Shown: positions 1 through 7,955 of the stretch, piece after piece
Layout of the letters: the number at the start of each line of letters is the position of its first letter
How positions within the stretch are numbered: the first letter of the stretch is position 1
DNA from: Paludibacter jiangxiensis
GTDB taxonomy: Bacteria > Bacteroidota > Bacteroidia > Bacteroidales > Paludibacteraceae
Assembly: GCA_945870155.1 (NCBI GenBank)
Contig: CAMBSB010000037.1
Coordinates: 1 to 34,208, forward strand
Reading direction: 5' to 3'
Length of the DNA: 34,208 nt
Position numbers and translations under genes: made by a program
Notes under the pieces: model-generated
What the model saw: only the letters and a program-made list of their open reading frames with translations
Databases searched by the model: none
What the model was told of the DNA's origin: nothing

Positions 1-474
1 GACATTAAAAACAATAACGATTATGGTATTAAAGAGAAACTCAATATATGGTATAGTTTATACGAATATTTCAACACTAATAATAAAATTAACATGGTAA
101 ACAAATTAAAAGATTATCAAGACTTTGTTGCAGCCATCATAGCAGATGAGGTACTAAATGATATTACTGACGAAAAATTTGCCTTTGCTGCCGGGCAAGT
201 TATCGAGTACGTTTTGAGTAAAAGTAAATCAGCTGACAACAGTTACAACTTATTGGAGCCTTATTTACAGCAATCAAAATGCGTAGAATTCAAACGGGCA
301 ATAGCCAATGATTTCGGACGGTATAAACACGAAAATTTTTCAAAGAACTTTGAAAAAGTCGCTGCTTTTGTTTTGAGTTATGAAACTACTGCTAATCTGA
401 AACATTTGTTACCACAAATTCTTTCAGGTGTGTTTTCGAAAAATCAATTATTCAGTACTAACTTTTCAAAATAA
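1..474 (+). CDS. cas8b: Cas8-like protein of a type I-B effector, C-terminal fragment
   Basis: The reading frame is open from the first base of the window, so this is the last 157 residues of a larger protein; the internal ATG at 94 is not its start. The fragment is helical and charged, with no catalytic motif. I assign it from position: directly upstream of cas7, cas5 and cas3 in the order usual for type I-B operons, where the large subunit precedes Cas7. Cas8 large subunits sit at the crRNA 5' end of Cascade, take part in PAM recognition and help recruit Cas3; the C-terminal part of the family is often a helical small-subunit-like domain, which fits what is seen. It ends 7 nt before the cas7 ATG, so the genes are probably co-transcribed. 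The sequence alone would not identify it; another cas subunit is possible. Confidence 0.6.
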   Translation, partial: DIKNNNDYGIKEKLNIWYSLYEYFNTNNKINMVNKLKDYQDFVAAIIADEVLNDITDEKFAFAAGQVIEYVLSKSKSADNSYNLLEPYLQQSKCVEFKRAIANDFGRYKHENFSKNFEKVAAFVLSYETTANLKHLLPQILSGVFSKNQLFSTNFSK

Positions 475-481
475 ATCAATT

Positions 482-1396
482 ATGTCAACATTCAACAATC
501 GCGTATATGGCGCAGCCATTATCAAATCCATCAATTCCAACTACAATGCCGATTTCTCGGGACAACCCCGCAAATTGCCAAACGGAATAGTGTATGCTAC
601 AGATAAAGCTTTTAAATACTCTATTCGGAATTATTGGAAGTCAGCGTTAAATGAAAAAGTATTTTATTTCAAGTCATTAAGCGAAGAAATGTCTCCCAGA
701 ACATTGGATGAAACTTACAATCTACATTTTGGGAAGTTTAATGGAAAAGATAAAAGTCCAGCCTTACGCTTAGAAGTGTTAGGTAATATATTAAAGTGCC
801 TTGATGTGAAACTATTCGGTGGCACCTATGCTGGTAAAACTAATATATCTATACATGGAACTTGCCAGATTACACATGGATTGAATAAATTTACAGAGAA
901 TGTAATTTATTCCGAGCAAATTATGTCTCCATTTAAAAATTCGAATGAAGCAAGTGCCGATAGTACAATGACAACTTTAGGCTCACAATCTCGTTTGCAA
1001 GAAGGACATTATGTACACCATTTTTCAGTAAATCCTAAAAATATTGAAGACGATGTAAAAAGAACGGGTGCTGAAGGTTTAACTACAGGTGATATAGCTA
1101 AACTTAAAGAAGGATTGCGCAAAGGAGCTACTTATTATGATTCGGCAGCTAAAGCAGGCACTGAAAATGAATTGTTGCTTTGGGTGCAGCTTAAAGTTGA
1201 TTCTAAAATAGTACTACCTTCTTTTGTTAGTCTTATAGATATCAATGAAGATAAAGAAATAGATTTGTCCAAAGTTAGTGTTTTGCTGATTGAACCCCAT
1301 ATTAAGTCTGAAATTGAAACAATTGAGATTTCCTACAATAAATCGAATACGAAAGTAGTTGGTCAACCAGAAGGTGCTGTTTTTACTGAATTGTAA
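482..1396 (+). CDS. cas7: Cas7 backbone subunit of type I-B Cascade (Csh2/Cst2-like)
   Basis: Cas7 subunits polymerise along the crRNA spacer to form the Cascade backbone. I start it at the ATG at 482 (304 aa), 7 nt after the upstream stop. The frame extends further upstream, but that part overlaps the Cas8-like gene. Family signs are the N-terminal strand RVYGAAIIKSI, a Csh2-like stretch with KAFKYSIRNYW near residues 41-51, LDVKLFGGTYA around residue 110, and the following THG...MSPF segment. The Asn/Gly-rich ANPNGDP motif typical of many Csh2 proteins appears here only as a diverged NSNYNADFSGQP. It lies 11 nt before cas5. The Cas7 call is firm; the exact subfamily is less so. Confidence 0.88.
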   Translation: MSTFNNRVYGAAIIKSINSNYNADFSGQPRKLPNGIVYATDKAFKYSIRNYWKSALNEKVFYFKSLSEEMSPRTLDETYNLHFGKFNGKDKSPALRLEVLGNILKCLDVKLFGGTYAGKTNISIHGTCQITHGLNKFTENVIYSEQIMSPFKNSNEASADSTMTTLGSQSRLQEGHYVHHFSVNPKNIEDDVKRTGAEGLTTGDIAKLKEGLRKGATYYDSAAKAGTENELLLWVQLKVDSKIVLPSFVSLIDINEDKEIDLSKVSVLLIEPHIKSEIETIEISYNKSNTKVVGQPEGAVFTEL

Positions 1397-1407
1397 ATAT
1401 TTAGCCC

Positions 1408-2175
1408 ATGAAATTAATATCATTTGACTTAAAAGCAGATTTTGCTTTTTTTAGAAAGCCAGATACCAATGCCACCATTAATTTATCCTACAATATCATT
1501 CATCGTCCTGCGATACTGGGTATTTTAGGAGCAATTATTGGTTTGGATGGCTACAAGGAAAAAGGGATAATGCCTCAGTATTATGAAGTATTGAAGGATG
1601 TGAAGATTGGTATTGAGCCACTTAATCATGATAAAGGAAATTACACCAAAACCAATATCAAATACTCCAATACTATTGGCTATGCCAATAAAGGGACAAA
1701 TTTTCTGACTGAAGAACTTACTTTAGTGAATCCAGTATACAGGATTTATCTTTTATTGAGTGAAGAAGATGTCTATCAAAATCAACTAGTAGATAATATA
1801 AAAACGGGTTGTGCAGAATTTATTCCATATTTGGGTAAGAATGAATTTACAGCATGGTGGAATTCAGATTCTTACAAAGAATATCATTTTTCAAATAATG
1901 AGATACCAAAAGAAAGTGTCAGAATTTGTACTATTTTTCAGAAAGAAACTGTATTAAAGAATAATGTGGAAACTCCATTTCCAGACTTGCTCAATTTTGA
2001 CAATACAGAAAGTCCGTACATATATTTTGAACGATTACCTATGGATTTTGATTTATCATTAATGCAATACAATTTAAGTGAGTTTGCTTTTTCGAATTAT
2101 CAAATCAAAAATGCTCAAACGTTAGAGAACTTGTTTTTTGTGAATGAACTAAATGCTTATGTACAGATGCTTTAA
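1408..2175 (+). CDS. cas5: Cas5 subunit of type I-B Cascade
   Basis: Cas5 binds the 5' handle of the crRNA and caps the Cas7 filament next to Cas8. The 255-residue protein opens with MKLISFDLKADFAFFRKPDT, a RAMP-type strand followed by the family's FxKP-like turn. It continues with SYNIIHRPAILGILGAIIGL, the conserved Cas5 P-(S/A)-x-x-G(I/L)-x-G-(A/I) region at residues 33-46. Length is normal for Cas5b/Cas5h. The gene follows cas7 by 11 nt, and its 3' end overlaps the start of cas3 by 23 nt, which suggests translational coupling. The enzyme-like Cas5d role (pre-crRNA cleavage) is not expected in this subtype, so a separate Cas6 is needed and is not in the window. Confidence 0.88.
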   Translation: MKLISFDLKADFAFFRKPDTNATINLSYNIIHRPAILGILGAIIGLDGYKEKGIMPQYYEVLKDVKIGIEPLNHDKGNYTKTNIKYSNTIGYANKGTNFLTEELTLVNPVYRIYLLLSEEDVYQNQLVDNIKTGCAEFIPYLGKNEFTAWWNSDSYKEYHFSNNEIPKESVRICTIFQKETVLKNNVETPFPDLLNFDNTESPYIYFERLPMDFDLSLMQYNLSEFAFSNYQIKNAQTLENLFFVNELNAYVQML

Positions 2176-4933
2176 GCCTGTTTCTGAGATAATTTGCGAA
2201 TTACCTGCATTGAGTACTTATTTGCTTAATGCAGGCAATTACTATGCCCATCTACCGAAAACTGAAGGTGTTACTGTAGAAACAATTGAAGAGCATGTTA
2301 ATTTAGTAAATAAATATTTTGAGAAACTTGTAGTTTCTCACGAATTGGATACAGTAATTGATCGACTCATTAATGGCATCTCGGTTCAAATAGATTTAGA
2401 AACAGGCAATTATATCAAATTGCTTTTTGTGAACTCTATTGTTTTTCATGATTTTGGAAAAATAAATGAGCATTTTCAATTTGATAAAATGAAAAACGGA
2501 ACGTTTATAGAAAGTTCACTAAATCATAGTCCAATTAGTTCCAATCATTCCTCATTAGGAGCATTTATTTATTTAACAAAACATTTGAGTGAAATAGCTC
2601 TTAAAAAACAACAAAATCCGTTATTGGTGACAACATGTATATATCTTGCATATTCAATTTTTAAACATCATGGACGAGCATTTGATAATGATTGTAACTT
2701 AACAATTTCATTTTCAGAATTAAAAGCAAGAAATGTGTGGGAAGATGTCAAAATCTTCTTATCTAAATATTTAGCATGCTATCAGTTTAATATACATCCC
2801 AACATTTTAAATTTGATTGGAAATGAACGATTACTGAATGAGCAACCATTTGTAAATTTTGTAGACTCTTTCGAATTGTATGCTTTTTGCCGTCTCAGCT
2901 TTTCACTGCTCACAGCATCCGACTATTTGGCAACCAACGAGTATATGAATTCATTGCCGATAAATGATTTCGGGATATTAACCCAAAAACGAATTGAGGA
3001 GCTGCACTACAATGTAAGCAAAAGAGAATGGATAGATGAATTGCAAAAAAAGAAAAACTACAATAAAGGAACTTATGAAGCTCTTGAAGGTTATCAGTTA
3101 CTGAATCCCAAAGAAAAAAGTGGTTTCAACCTTAATGTTCTTCGTAAAGAAATGGGAATTGAGGTAATCAGAAACATCAGGAAACACTCAGAAAGTAATT
3201 TGTTTTTTATTGAAGCTCCAACAGGTGGCGGTAAAACAAACCTTTCCATTTTGGCAACCGTTGAATTGCTAAAAATACATAGAGGAAAGTATAATAAAGT
3301 ATTTTATGTATTTCCTTTTACGACCCTGATTACACAAACTTATGGAGTGGTAAGTGATATGTTAGGATTGAATGAAGATGAAATTATTGAATTGCACTCT
3401 AAGGCTGGACTTAAACCAACTGTAAATGAAGATGATAAATATGGTGGTGAGAAACTGAATTATATTAATCATCTTTTTGTTAACTATCCTTTTAGTTTAT
3501 TATCGCATATCCGTTTTTTTGATATTTTAAAAACGAATGAAAAAGAAACAAACTACTTGTTGCATCGATTGGCAAATTCCGTTGTGATAATTGATGAATT
3601 ACAATCCTATAACCCATCACATTGGGATAAAGTAATCTATTTTATTCGACAATATGCTGAAAAGTTTAACATTAAGTTTATATTAATGTCAGCAACTTTA
3701 CCTAAACTAGACAAGCTTAGTGTAATAAGGCAAAATGTTAAGGACTTTGTATATTTATTACCCAAAGCAAAAGAACAGTATTTCAATAACCCAAACTTTG
3801 CAGGTCGTGTAGATTTTAATTTTGATTTATTTGAACGAACAAATCTATCGTTAGATGAACTTGCAGAAAAAGTAATTAGAGCATCTCAAGATTATCTGAA
3901 ATATGATTTTGGTTCAGACAAGCCAGCAGGTAGTGTTTATACGATTGTCGAATTTATCTATAAGCAGTCAGCTACAGATTTTTACGAGACGATTTTGGGA
4001 TATAATTTCTTTGATGAAATATTTGTGCTTTCGGGAACTATACTTGAACATCGAAGAAAAGAAATAATCAATTATCTAAAAAATCCATCCAGTAGAAAAA
4101 AGAAAATTATTTTGATTACGACACAAGTAGTTGAGGCTGGGGTTGACATTGATATGGATTTAGGATTTAAGGATCGTTCGATAATTGATTCGGATGAACA
4201 ATTGGCGGGTCGTATTAATAGGAATGTAAATAAAGAGAATTGTACACTGTATCTATTTAATCTCAACAGAGAATCTGTTATTTATGGCAAAGATTATAGA
4301 TATAAGATTACAAAAGAGCAAATTAAGTCGGATGAATACAAACGAATACTCGCTAAAAAGGATTTCGATGCCCTATACAATAGAATATTTGATGCTCAAA
4401 ACAATTGGAATAATAAAGAAATGGTTGAAAATTTCAGCGATTATGAATTAGCAATTAAAAAATTAAAATTTCAGACTGTAAGCGATAAATTCAAATTGAT
4501 AGAACAAAAGAATTTTTCGTGTTTTATTCCGATACATATTCCAATAGTGGTTGAAAGTGCTATTGATGGCATTAAAGATAGTATTTTCAGTCATGCCGAA
4601 TTACTTTTTTTAAAAGAAAACAAAGTTTTACCCAATCTAAGCAATGAAATCAATGGAGAGGAGGTCTTTGAAATATACCTCCATTCTATTCATAATAAAA
4701 TAGAATTTTCTCAGCAACAGATAAGAAAAAAAGTGCTTCAAAGTATTATGAGCAAGTATGTTTTCTCAATATTTGCTAGTCCAAAAATCGAAAATAAGTT
4801 AATTCATTTCTACGATAAAGAAAAATCTGAATATGGATATTTTTATATAGAAAGATGGAAAGATATCTATTCAATAAAACAAGGACTTGATGCTAATAAA
4901 TTAATAGGAATAGAAGAAACTCAATTTTTGTAA
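2153..4933 (+). CDS. cas3: Cas3 HD nuclease-helicase
   Basis: Cas3 is recruited by target-bound Cascade and unwinds and degrades foreign DNA. All expected motifs are present in 926 residues. The HD domain has H48, H99-D100 (FHDFGK), H131, H172-H173 and D257. The superfamily 2 helicase part has Walker A EAPTGGGKT (354-362), a DEAH-box variant IIDELQ (479-484), motif III MSATLP (512-517), motif V QVVEAGVDID (658-667) and motif VI QLAGRINRN (683-691). No key residue is missing, so interference should be competent. ATGs at 2153 and 2159 are both possible starts; both overlap cas5. The gene is the last cas gene before the array. Confidence 0.96.
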   Translation: MLMYRCFKPVSEIICELPALSTYLLNAGNYYAHLPKTEGVTVETIEEHVNLVNKYFEKLVVSHELDTVIDRLINGISVQIDLETGNYIKLLFVNSIVFHDFGKINEHFQFDKMKNGTFIESSLNHSPISSNHSSLGAFIYLTKHLSEIALKKQQNPLLVTTCIYLAYSIFKHHGRAFDNDCNLTISFSELKARNVWEDVKIFLSKYLACYQFNIHPNILNLIGNERLLNEQPFVNFVDSFELYAFCRLSFSLLTASDYLATNEYMNSLPINDFGILTQKRIEELHYNVSKREWIDELQKKKNYNKGTYEALEGYQLLNPKEKSGFNLNVLRKEMGIEVIRNIRKHSESNLFFIEAPTGGGKTNLSILATVELLKIHRGKYNKVFYVFPFTTLITQTYGVVSDMLGLNEDEIIELHSKAGLKPTVNEDDKYGGEKLNYINHLFVNYPFSLLSHIRFFDILKTNEKETNYLLHRLANSVVIIDELQSYNPSHWDKVIYFIRQYAEKFNIKFILMSATLPKLDKLSVIRQNVKDFVYLLPKAKEQYFNNPNFAGRVDFNFDLFERTNLSLDELAEKVIRASQDYLKYDFGSDKPAGSVYTIVEFIYKQSATDFYETILGYNFFDEIFVLSGTILEHRRKEIINYLKNPSSRKKKIILITTQVVEAGVDIDMDLGFKDRSIIDSDEQLAGRINRNVNKENCTLYLFNLNRESVIYGKDYRYKITKEQIKSDEYKRILAKKDFDALYNRIFDAQNNWNNKEMVENFSDYELAIKKLKFQTVSDKFKLIEQKNFSCFIPIHIPIVVESAIDGIKDSIFSHAELLFLKENKVLPNLSNEINGEEVFEIYLHSIHNKIEFSQQQIRKKVLQSIMSKYVFSIFASPKIENKLIHFYDKEKSEYGYFYIERWKDIYSIKQGLDANKLIGIEETQFL

Positions 4934-5017
4934 GTCAACAGCATGAATGCCAAACAAAAAACTAAAATCAGTAACCAAACGATCTTTGAAATAATGTAAA
5001 CACCTAATATAAAACAG

Positions 5018-5057
5018 TTGTCGATGTACGCATAATTTCATACATTTGCACATCGAC
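5018..5057 (+). promoter_or_regulatory. Leader promoter with spanning inverted repeat
   Basis: A TTG at 5018-5020 is followed after 20 nt by TACATTTG at 5041-5048, matching the Bacteroidota -33 and -7 (TAnnTTTG) elements and pointing into the array. Transcription would begin near 5053-5056, about 80 nt before the first repeat. The arms GTCGATGT (5020-5027) and ACATCGAC (5050-5057) are a perfect 8-bp inverted repeat that starts in the -33 element and ends at the expected start site. A regulator bound there, or a DNA cruciform, could control array transcription; that role is inference. Confidence 0.6.
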
Positions 5058-5094
5058 TACATTTACACAATAAAAATAGCCAAAATAAATTTAA

Positions 5095-5117
5095 AACAAG
5101 CTGATATTCAGCTTGTT
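5095..5117 (+). promoter_or_regulatory. Perfect hairpin in the leader, just before the first repeat
   Basis: AACAAGCTGA (5095-5104) and TCAGCTTGTT (5108-5117) form a perfect 10-bp inverted repeat with a 3-nt loop (TAT). It ends 19 nt before the first repeat, inside the predicted transcript, and no T-tract follows directly. It could be a leader element used in spacer integration or a structure at the 5' end of pre-crRNA. Confidence 0.5.
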
Positions 5118-5136
5118 ATAAATTCGTTTTAAATGG

Positions 5137-7491
5137 CTAATAATCGAACCAAAAGGAATTGAAATATTGAACATTTAATTTCGATATTCGTAACGCAAAG
5201 AGCTAATAATCGAACCAAAGGGAATTGAAATAAAGTAGTTATTATTTGATTGTCGATAATTTCCATGCTAATAATCGAACCAAAAGGAATTGAAATTGCT
5301 TAATCTTAATAGGGTGATGTTATAGACGTGAACTAATAATCGAACCAAAAGGAATTGAAATTAAGTTGACATATCTTTGCGAGCAACTAAGTTAGCACTA
5401 ATAATCGAACCAAAAGGAATTGAAATTTAACTTTATGTATTTCTTTATGGCAAGCATCACACACTAATAATCGAACCAAAAGGAATTGAAATATGATGTG
5501 CTGCGTATTGTCAATTACTACCGGTGCTAATAATCGAACCAAAAGGAATTGAAATAAGTGTGCTAAAAACTTAAAAGTTCCTATATTTCGCCTAATAATC
5601 GAACCAAAAGGAATTGAAATAGATTAACATGGGATGCTATTGAACGTTTTGCAGACTAATAATCGAACCAAAAGGAATTGAAATTATTATAATAAGTCTG
5701 TTTATCTATGTTCGCAAAGCTAATAATCGAACCAAAAGGAATTGAAATGTGTTATTATTTACATACCAATATGGCAAATAAAGCTAATAATCGAACCAAA
5801 AGGAATTGAAATTCAATATGAATACCTGTTTCTTCTTCGTATGCTTTCTAATAATCGAACCAAAAGGAATTGAAATTTGCTATATTTGAAATCGGTTTTA
5901 GTTTCGGTATGCCTAATATTCGAACCAAAAGGAATTGAAATATCATTAGCTGTTTTGCTTCAAAGCCTTGAAACAGCCTAATAATCGAACCAAAAGGAAT
6001 TGAAATATACTTAAATCGTCTGTTTCGGAAAGTTTGACAAGCTAATAATCGAACCAAAAGGAATTGAAATGCAATAAGATTATCGTTTGCATCTTTTGTC
6101 ATGTCTAATAATCGAACCAAAAGGAATTGAAATTTTCATTTGGATATTTCACGTCAGGTTCGCCAACGACTAATAATCGAACCAAAAGGAATTGAAATAC
6201 ACTAGAAATGTTAATTCAATAGATTACTATGATACTAATAATCGAACCAAAAGGAATTGAAATGGAGTAAAATCACTGAACTTGAAATCTTCACCTTCTA
6301 ATAATCGAACCAAAAGGAATTGAAATTTTTAAATAGTTCGGCATTATCCTCTTTAGTATCAACTAATAATCGAACCAAAAGGAATTGAAATGCAAAAAAG
6401 AAGTGAGTGAGCTTATTAATGTGCACCGCCTAATAATCGAACCAAAAGGAATTGAAATCTGGAAACGTCCTATCGACATGAACTTGTCGAATACTAATAA
6501 TCGAACCAAAAGGAATTGAAATTTATCAAGTAGGGGTTTTGGCTAATATCGACCAGCACTAATAATCGAACCAAAAGGAATTGAAATAAGGGAAAGAAGA
6601 AACGTGAGCAAATGGAGCGCAAACTAATAATCGAACCAAAAGGAATTGAAATGGATGTTTTGCTTATCACAAGACCAATAAAACTCAACTAATAATCGAA
6701 CCAAATGGAATTGAAATTTAATTATTACGTCTTCGTAATAGTCGCTTGTTTCTAATAATCGAACCAAAAGGAATTGAAATATGGTTTGTGATCCGTATTT
6801 TTTCTTAATATCTTCTAATAATCGAACCAAAAGGAATTGAAATAACGCAGAAAGTTACTTAAATCATTTTACCAGCACACTAATAATCGAACCAAAAGGA
6901 ATTGAAATATCTTTTGAACCTGGTTGAAATAGCCGGAGCACGGATACTAATAATCGAACCAAAAGGAATTGAAATTATTTAAGCATATCGGCAAGTGATT
7001 TCAGAAAATAACTAATAATCGGACCAAAAGGAATTGAAATTATTGTGTTGCCATGCGATAAGCTCCAATTGCGAGGCTAATAATCGAACCAAAAGGAATT
7101 GAAATCCTGAAACATCGCTCCAATTAGCGGTGTCGTTCCAGTCTAATAATCGAACCAAAAAGGAATTGAAATTGACAAGCTACGGTTACAATGCCGATAC
7201 CCCCGAACTAATAATCGAACCAAAAGGAATTGAAATCTACCGAAATACTGAAATTAACAAAACTAATTACACTAATAATCGAACCAAAAGGAATTGAAAT
7301 TTTCGATACGACCAGCGTATTTCTTAACATAAGAGCTAATAATCTAACCAAAAGGAATTGAAATTTGCTTTTAACTCTTGAATGTCTTCAAGAAGCCGCT
7401 AATAATCGAACCAAAAGGAATTGAAATACTCTTAATGCGCTTGGAACTAGTTCGCTAAAGGGCTAATAATCGAACCAAAAGGAATTGAAAT
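5137..7491 (+). CRISPR. CRISPR array, 37 repeats and 36 spacers, type I-B-like repeat
   Basis: The 29-nt repeat begins CTAATAATCG and ends GGAATTGAAAT; the last eight bases, ATTGAAAT, match the usual type I-B crRNA 5' handle. I count 37 copies, at 5137, 5203, 5268 and so on to 7463, with spacers of 34-38 nt. Most repeats are identical. Variants I see are at 5203 (A18G), 5913 (A7T), 6689 (A18T), 7012 (A11G), 7143 (one extra A, 30 nt) and 7336 (G10T). The last two repeats are perfect, so there is no decayed trailer end. I saw no duplicated spacer. Some spacers read as plausible protein code, for example the complement of 7106-7142 gives WNDTANWSDVS and 7173-7207 gives TSYGYNADTPE. Leader-side orientation is supported by the promoter upstream. 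Confidence 0.98.
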
Positions 7492-7694
7492 CCCGAAATG
7501 CAACTCTCGACAAATAAAAAAACACTTTCTAATTTTGCATCCTCAATCATTAAATTCATGTTAGTTATTTATGTAAATGAACTATTGTAAAATATAAAAT
7601 GTTATTTAAATATAGCTCATTAAAAACAATGTGATTTAAATACCAAAAATGGATTAAGTTCTCTGTAATCAATCATTTTAAAAAATCAAGCTTT

Positions 7695-7853
7695 ATGGAA
7701 ATTAAATGGATATTATTTGCTGTTTTTATTGTAATTGCAGTTGTGTTAGTTATTTACTTAATTGTACGCAATATGAAAGATAAAGACGAAGTGGTTAAGT
7801 TTTTAAATGAAACTGAAATTGATGACAAGGCTGAAGAAAGAGAAAAAGTATAA
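7695..7853 (+). CDS. Small single-pass membrane protein (52 aa), unknown function
   Basis: I do not recognise a family. The 52-residue product starts MEIKWILFAVF, has one strongly hydrophobic segment at about residues 5-24, then a positive RNMKDK stretch and a highly charged tail rich in Glu and Lys. That is an N-out/C-in topology with a short cytoplasmic tail. It is supported as a gene by the clean membrane/charged design and by the strong terminator 30 nt after its stop. The 203 nt between the array and this ORF show no other gene; TAATTTTG at 7530-7537 is a possible -7 element but lacks a clear -33. Small proteins of this type are common and hard to annotate. Confidence 0.6.
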   Translation: MEIKWILFAVFIVIAVVLVIYLIVRNMKDKDEVVKFLNETEIDDKAEEREKV

Positions 7854-7882
7854 TGCTGTTGTAAATTGAACAAATAGACTTT

Positions 7883-7920
7883 ACATAAAAAAGCCATCTT
7901 TTTAGATGGCTTTTTTATGT
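7883..7920. terminator. Bidirectional intrinsic terminator
   Basis: A perfect 17-bp inverted repeat, 7883-7899 and 7904-7920, has a TTTT loop. GC-bearing core GCCATCT/AGATGGC is flanked by A6 on the left and T6 on the right, so it can terminate both the small plus-strand gene and the convergent receptor gene ending at 7956. Confidence 0.9.
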
Positions 7921-7955
7921 AAATAAAATCAAAAAAATACTAGGATAACTCATAT

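Larger units (their letters stand above)
4934..5136 (+). promoter_or_regulatory. CRISPR leader
   Basis: This 203-nt AT-rich stretch separates the cas3 stop from the first repeat and has no credible gene. The repeat orientation (3' end ATTGAAAT, the usual crRNA 5' handle) shows that the array is transcribed on the plus strand, so this is the leader side. It contains a promoter and two inverted repeats listed separately. An 18-codon ORF at 4943-4999 has no recognisable similarity. Confidence 0.8.

Noticed and set aside
4943-4999. 18-codon ORF after cas3 (MNAKQKTKISNQTIFEIM), possible remnant of cas4 or cas1
   Set aside because: It is too short and matches nothing I recognise in Cas4 or Cas1 N-termini; it lies in the leader and is not evidence of a lost gene.
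5848-6830. Open frames on the minus strand across the CRISPR array with recurring FQFLLVRLL peptides
   Set aside because: They are produced by translation of the complement of the repeats joined through spacers; the repetition follows the repeat period, not a gene.
6540-6946. Two spacers with pieces resembling the repeat (CTAATATCGACC near 6543-6554; GAACC and TTGAAAT near 6916-6930)
   Set aside because: The matches are short and interrupted, and the flanking repeats and spacer lengths are normal; chance in AT-rich DNA is enough.
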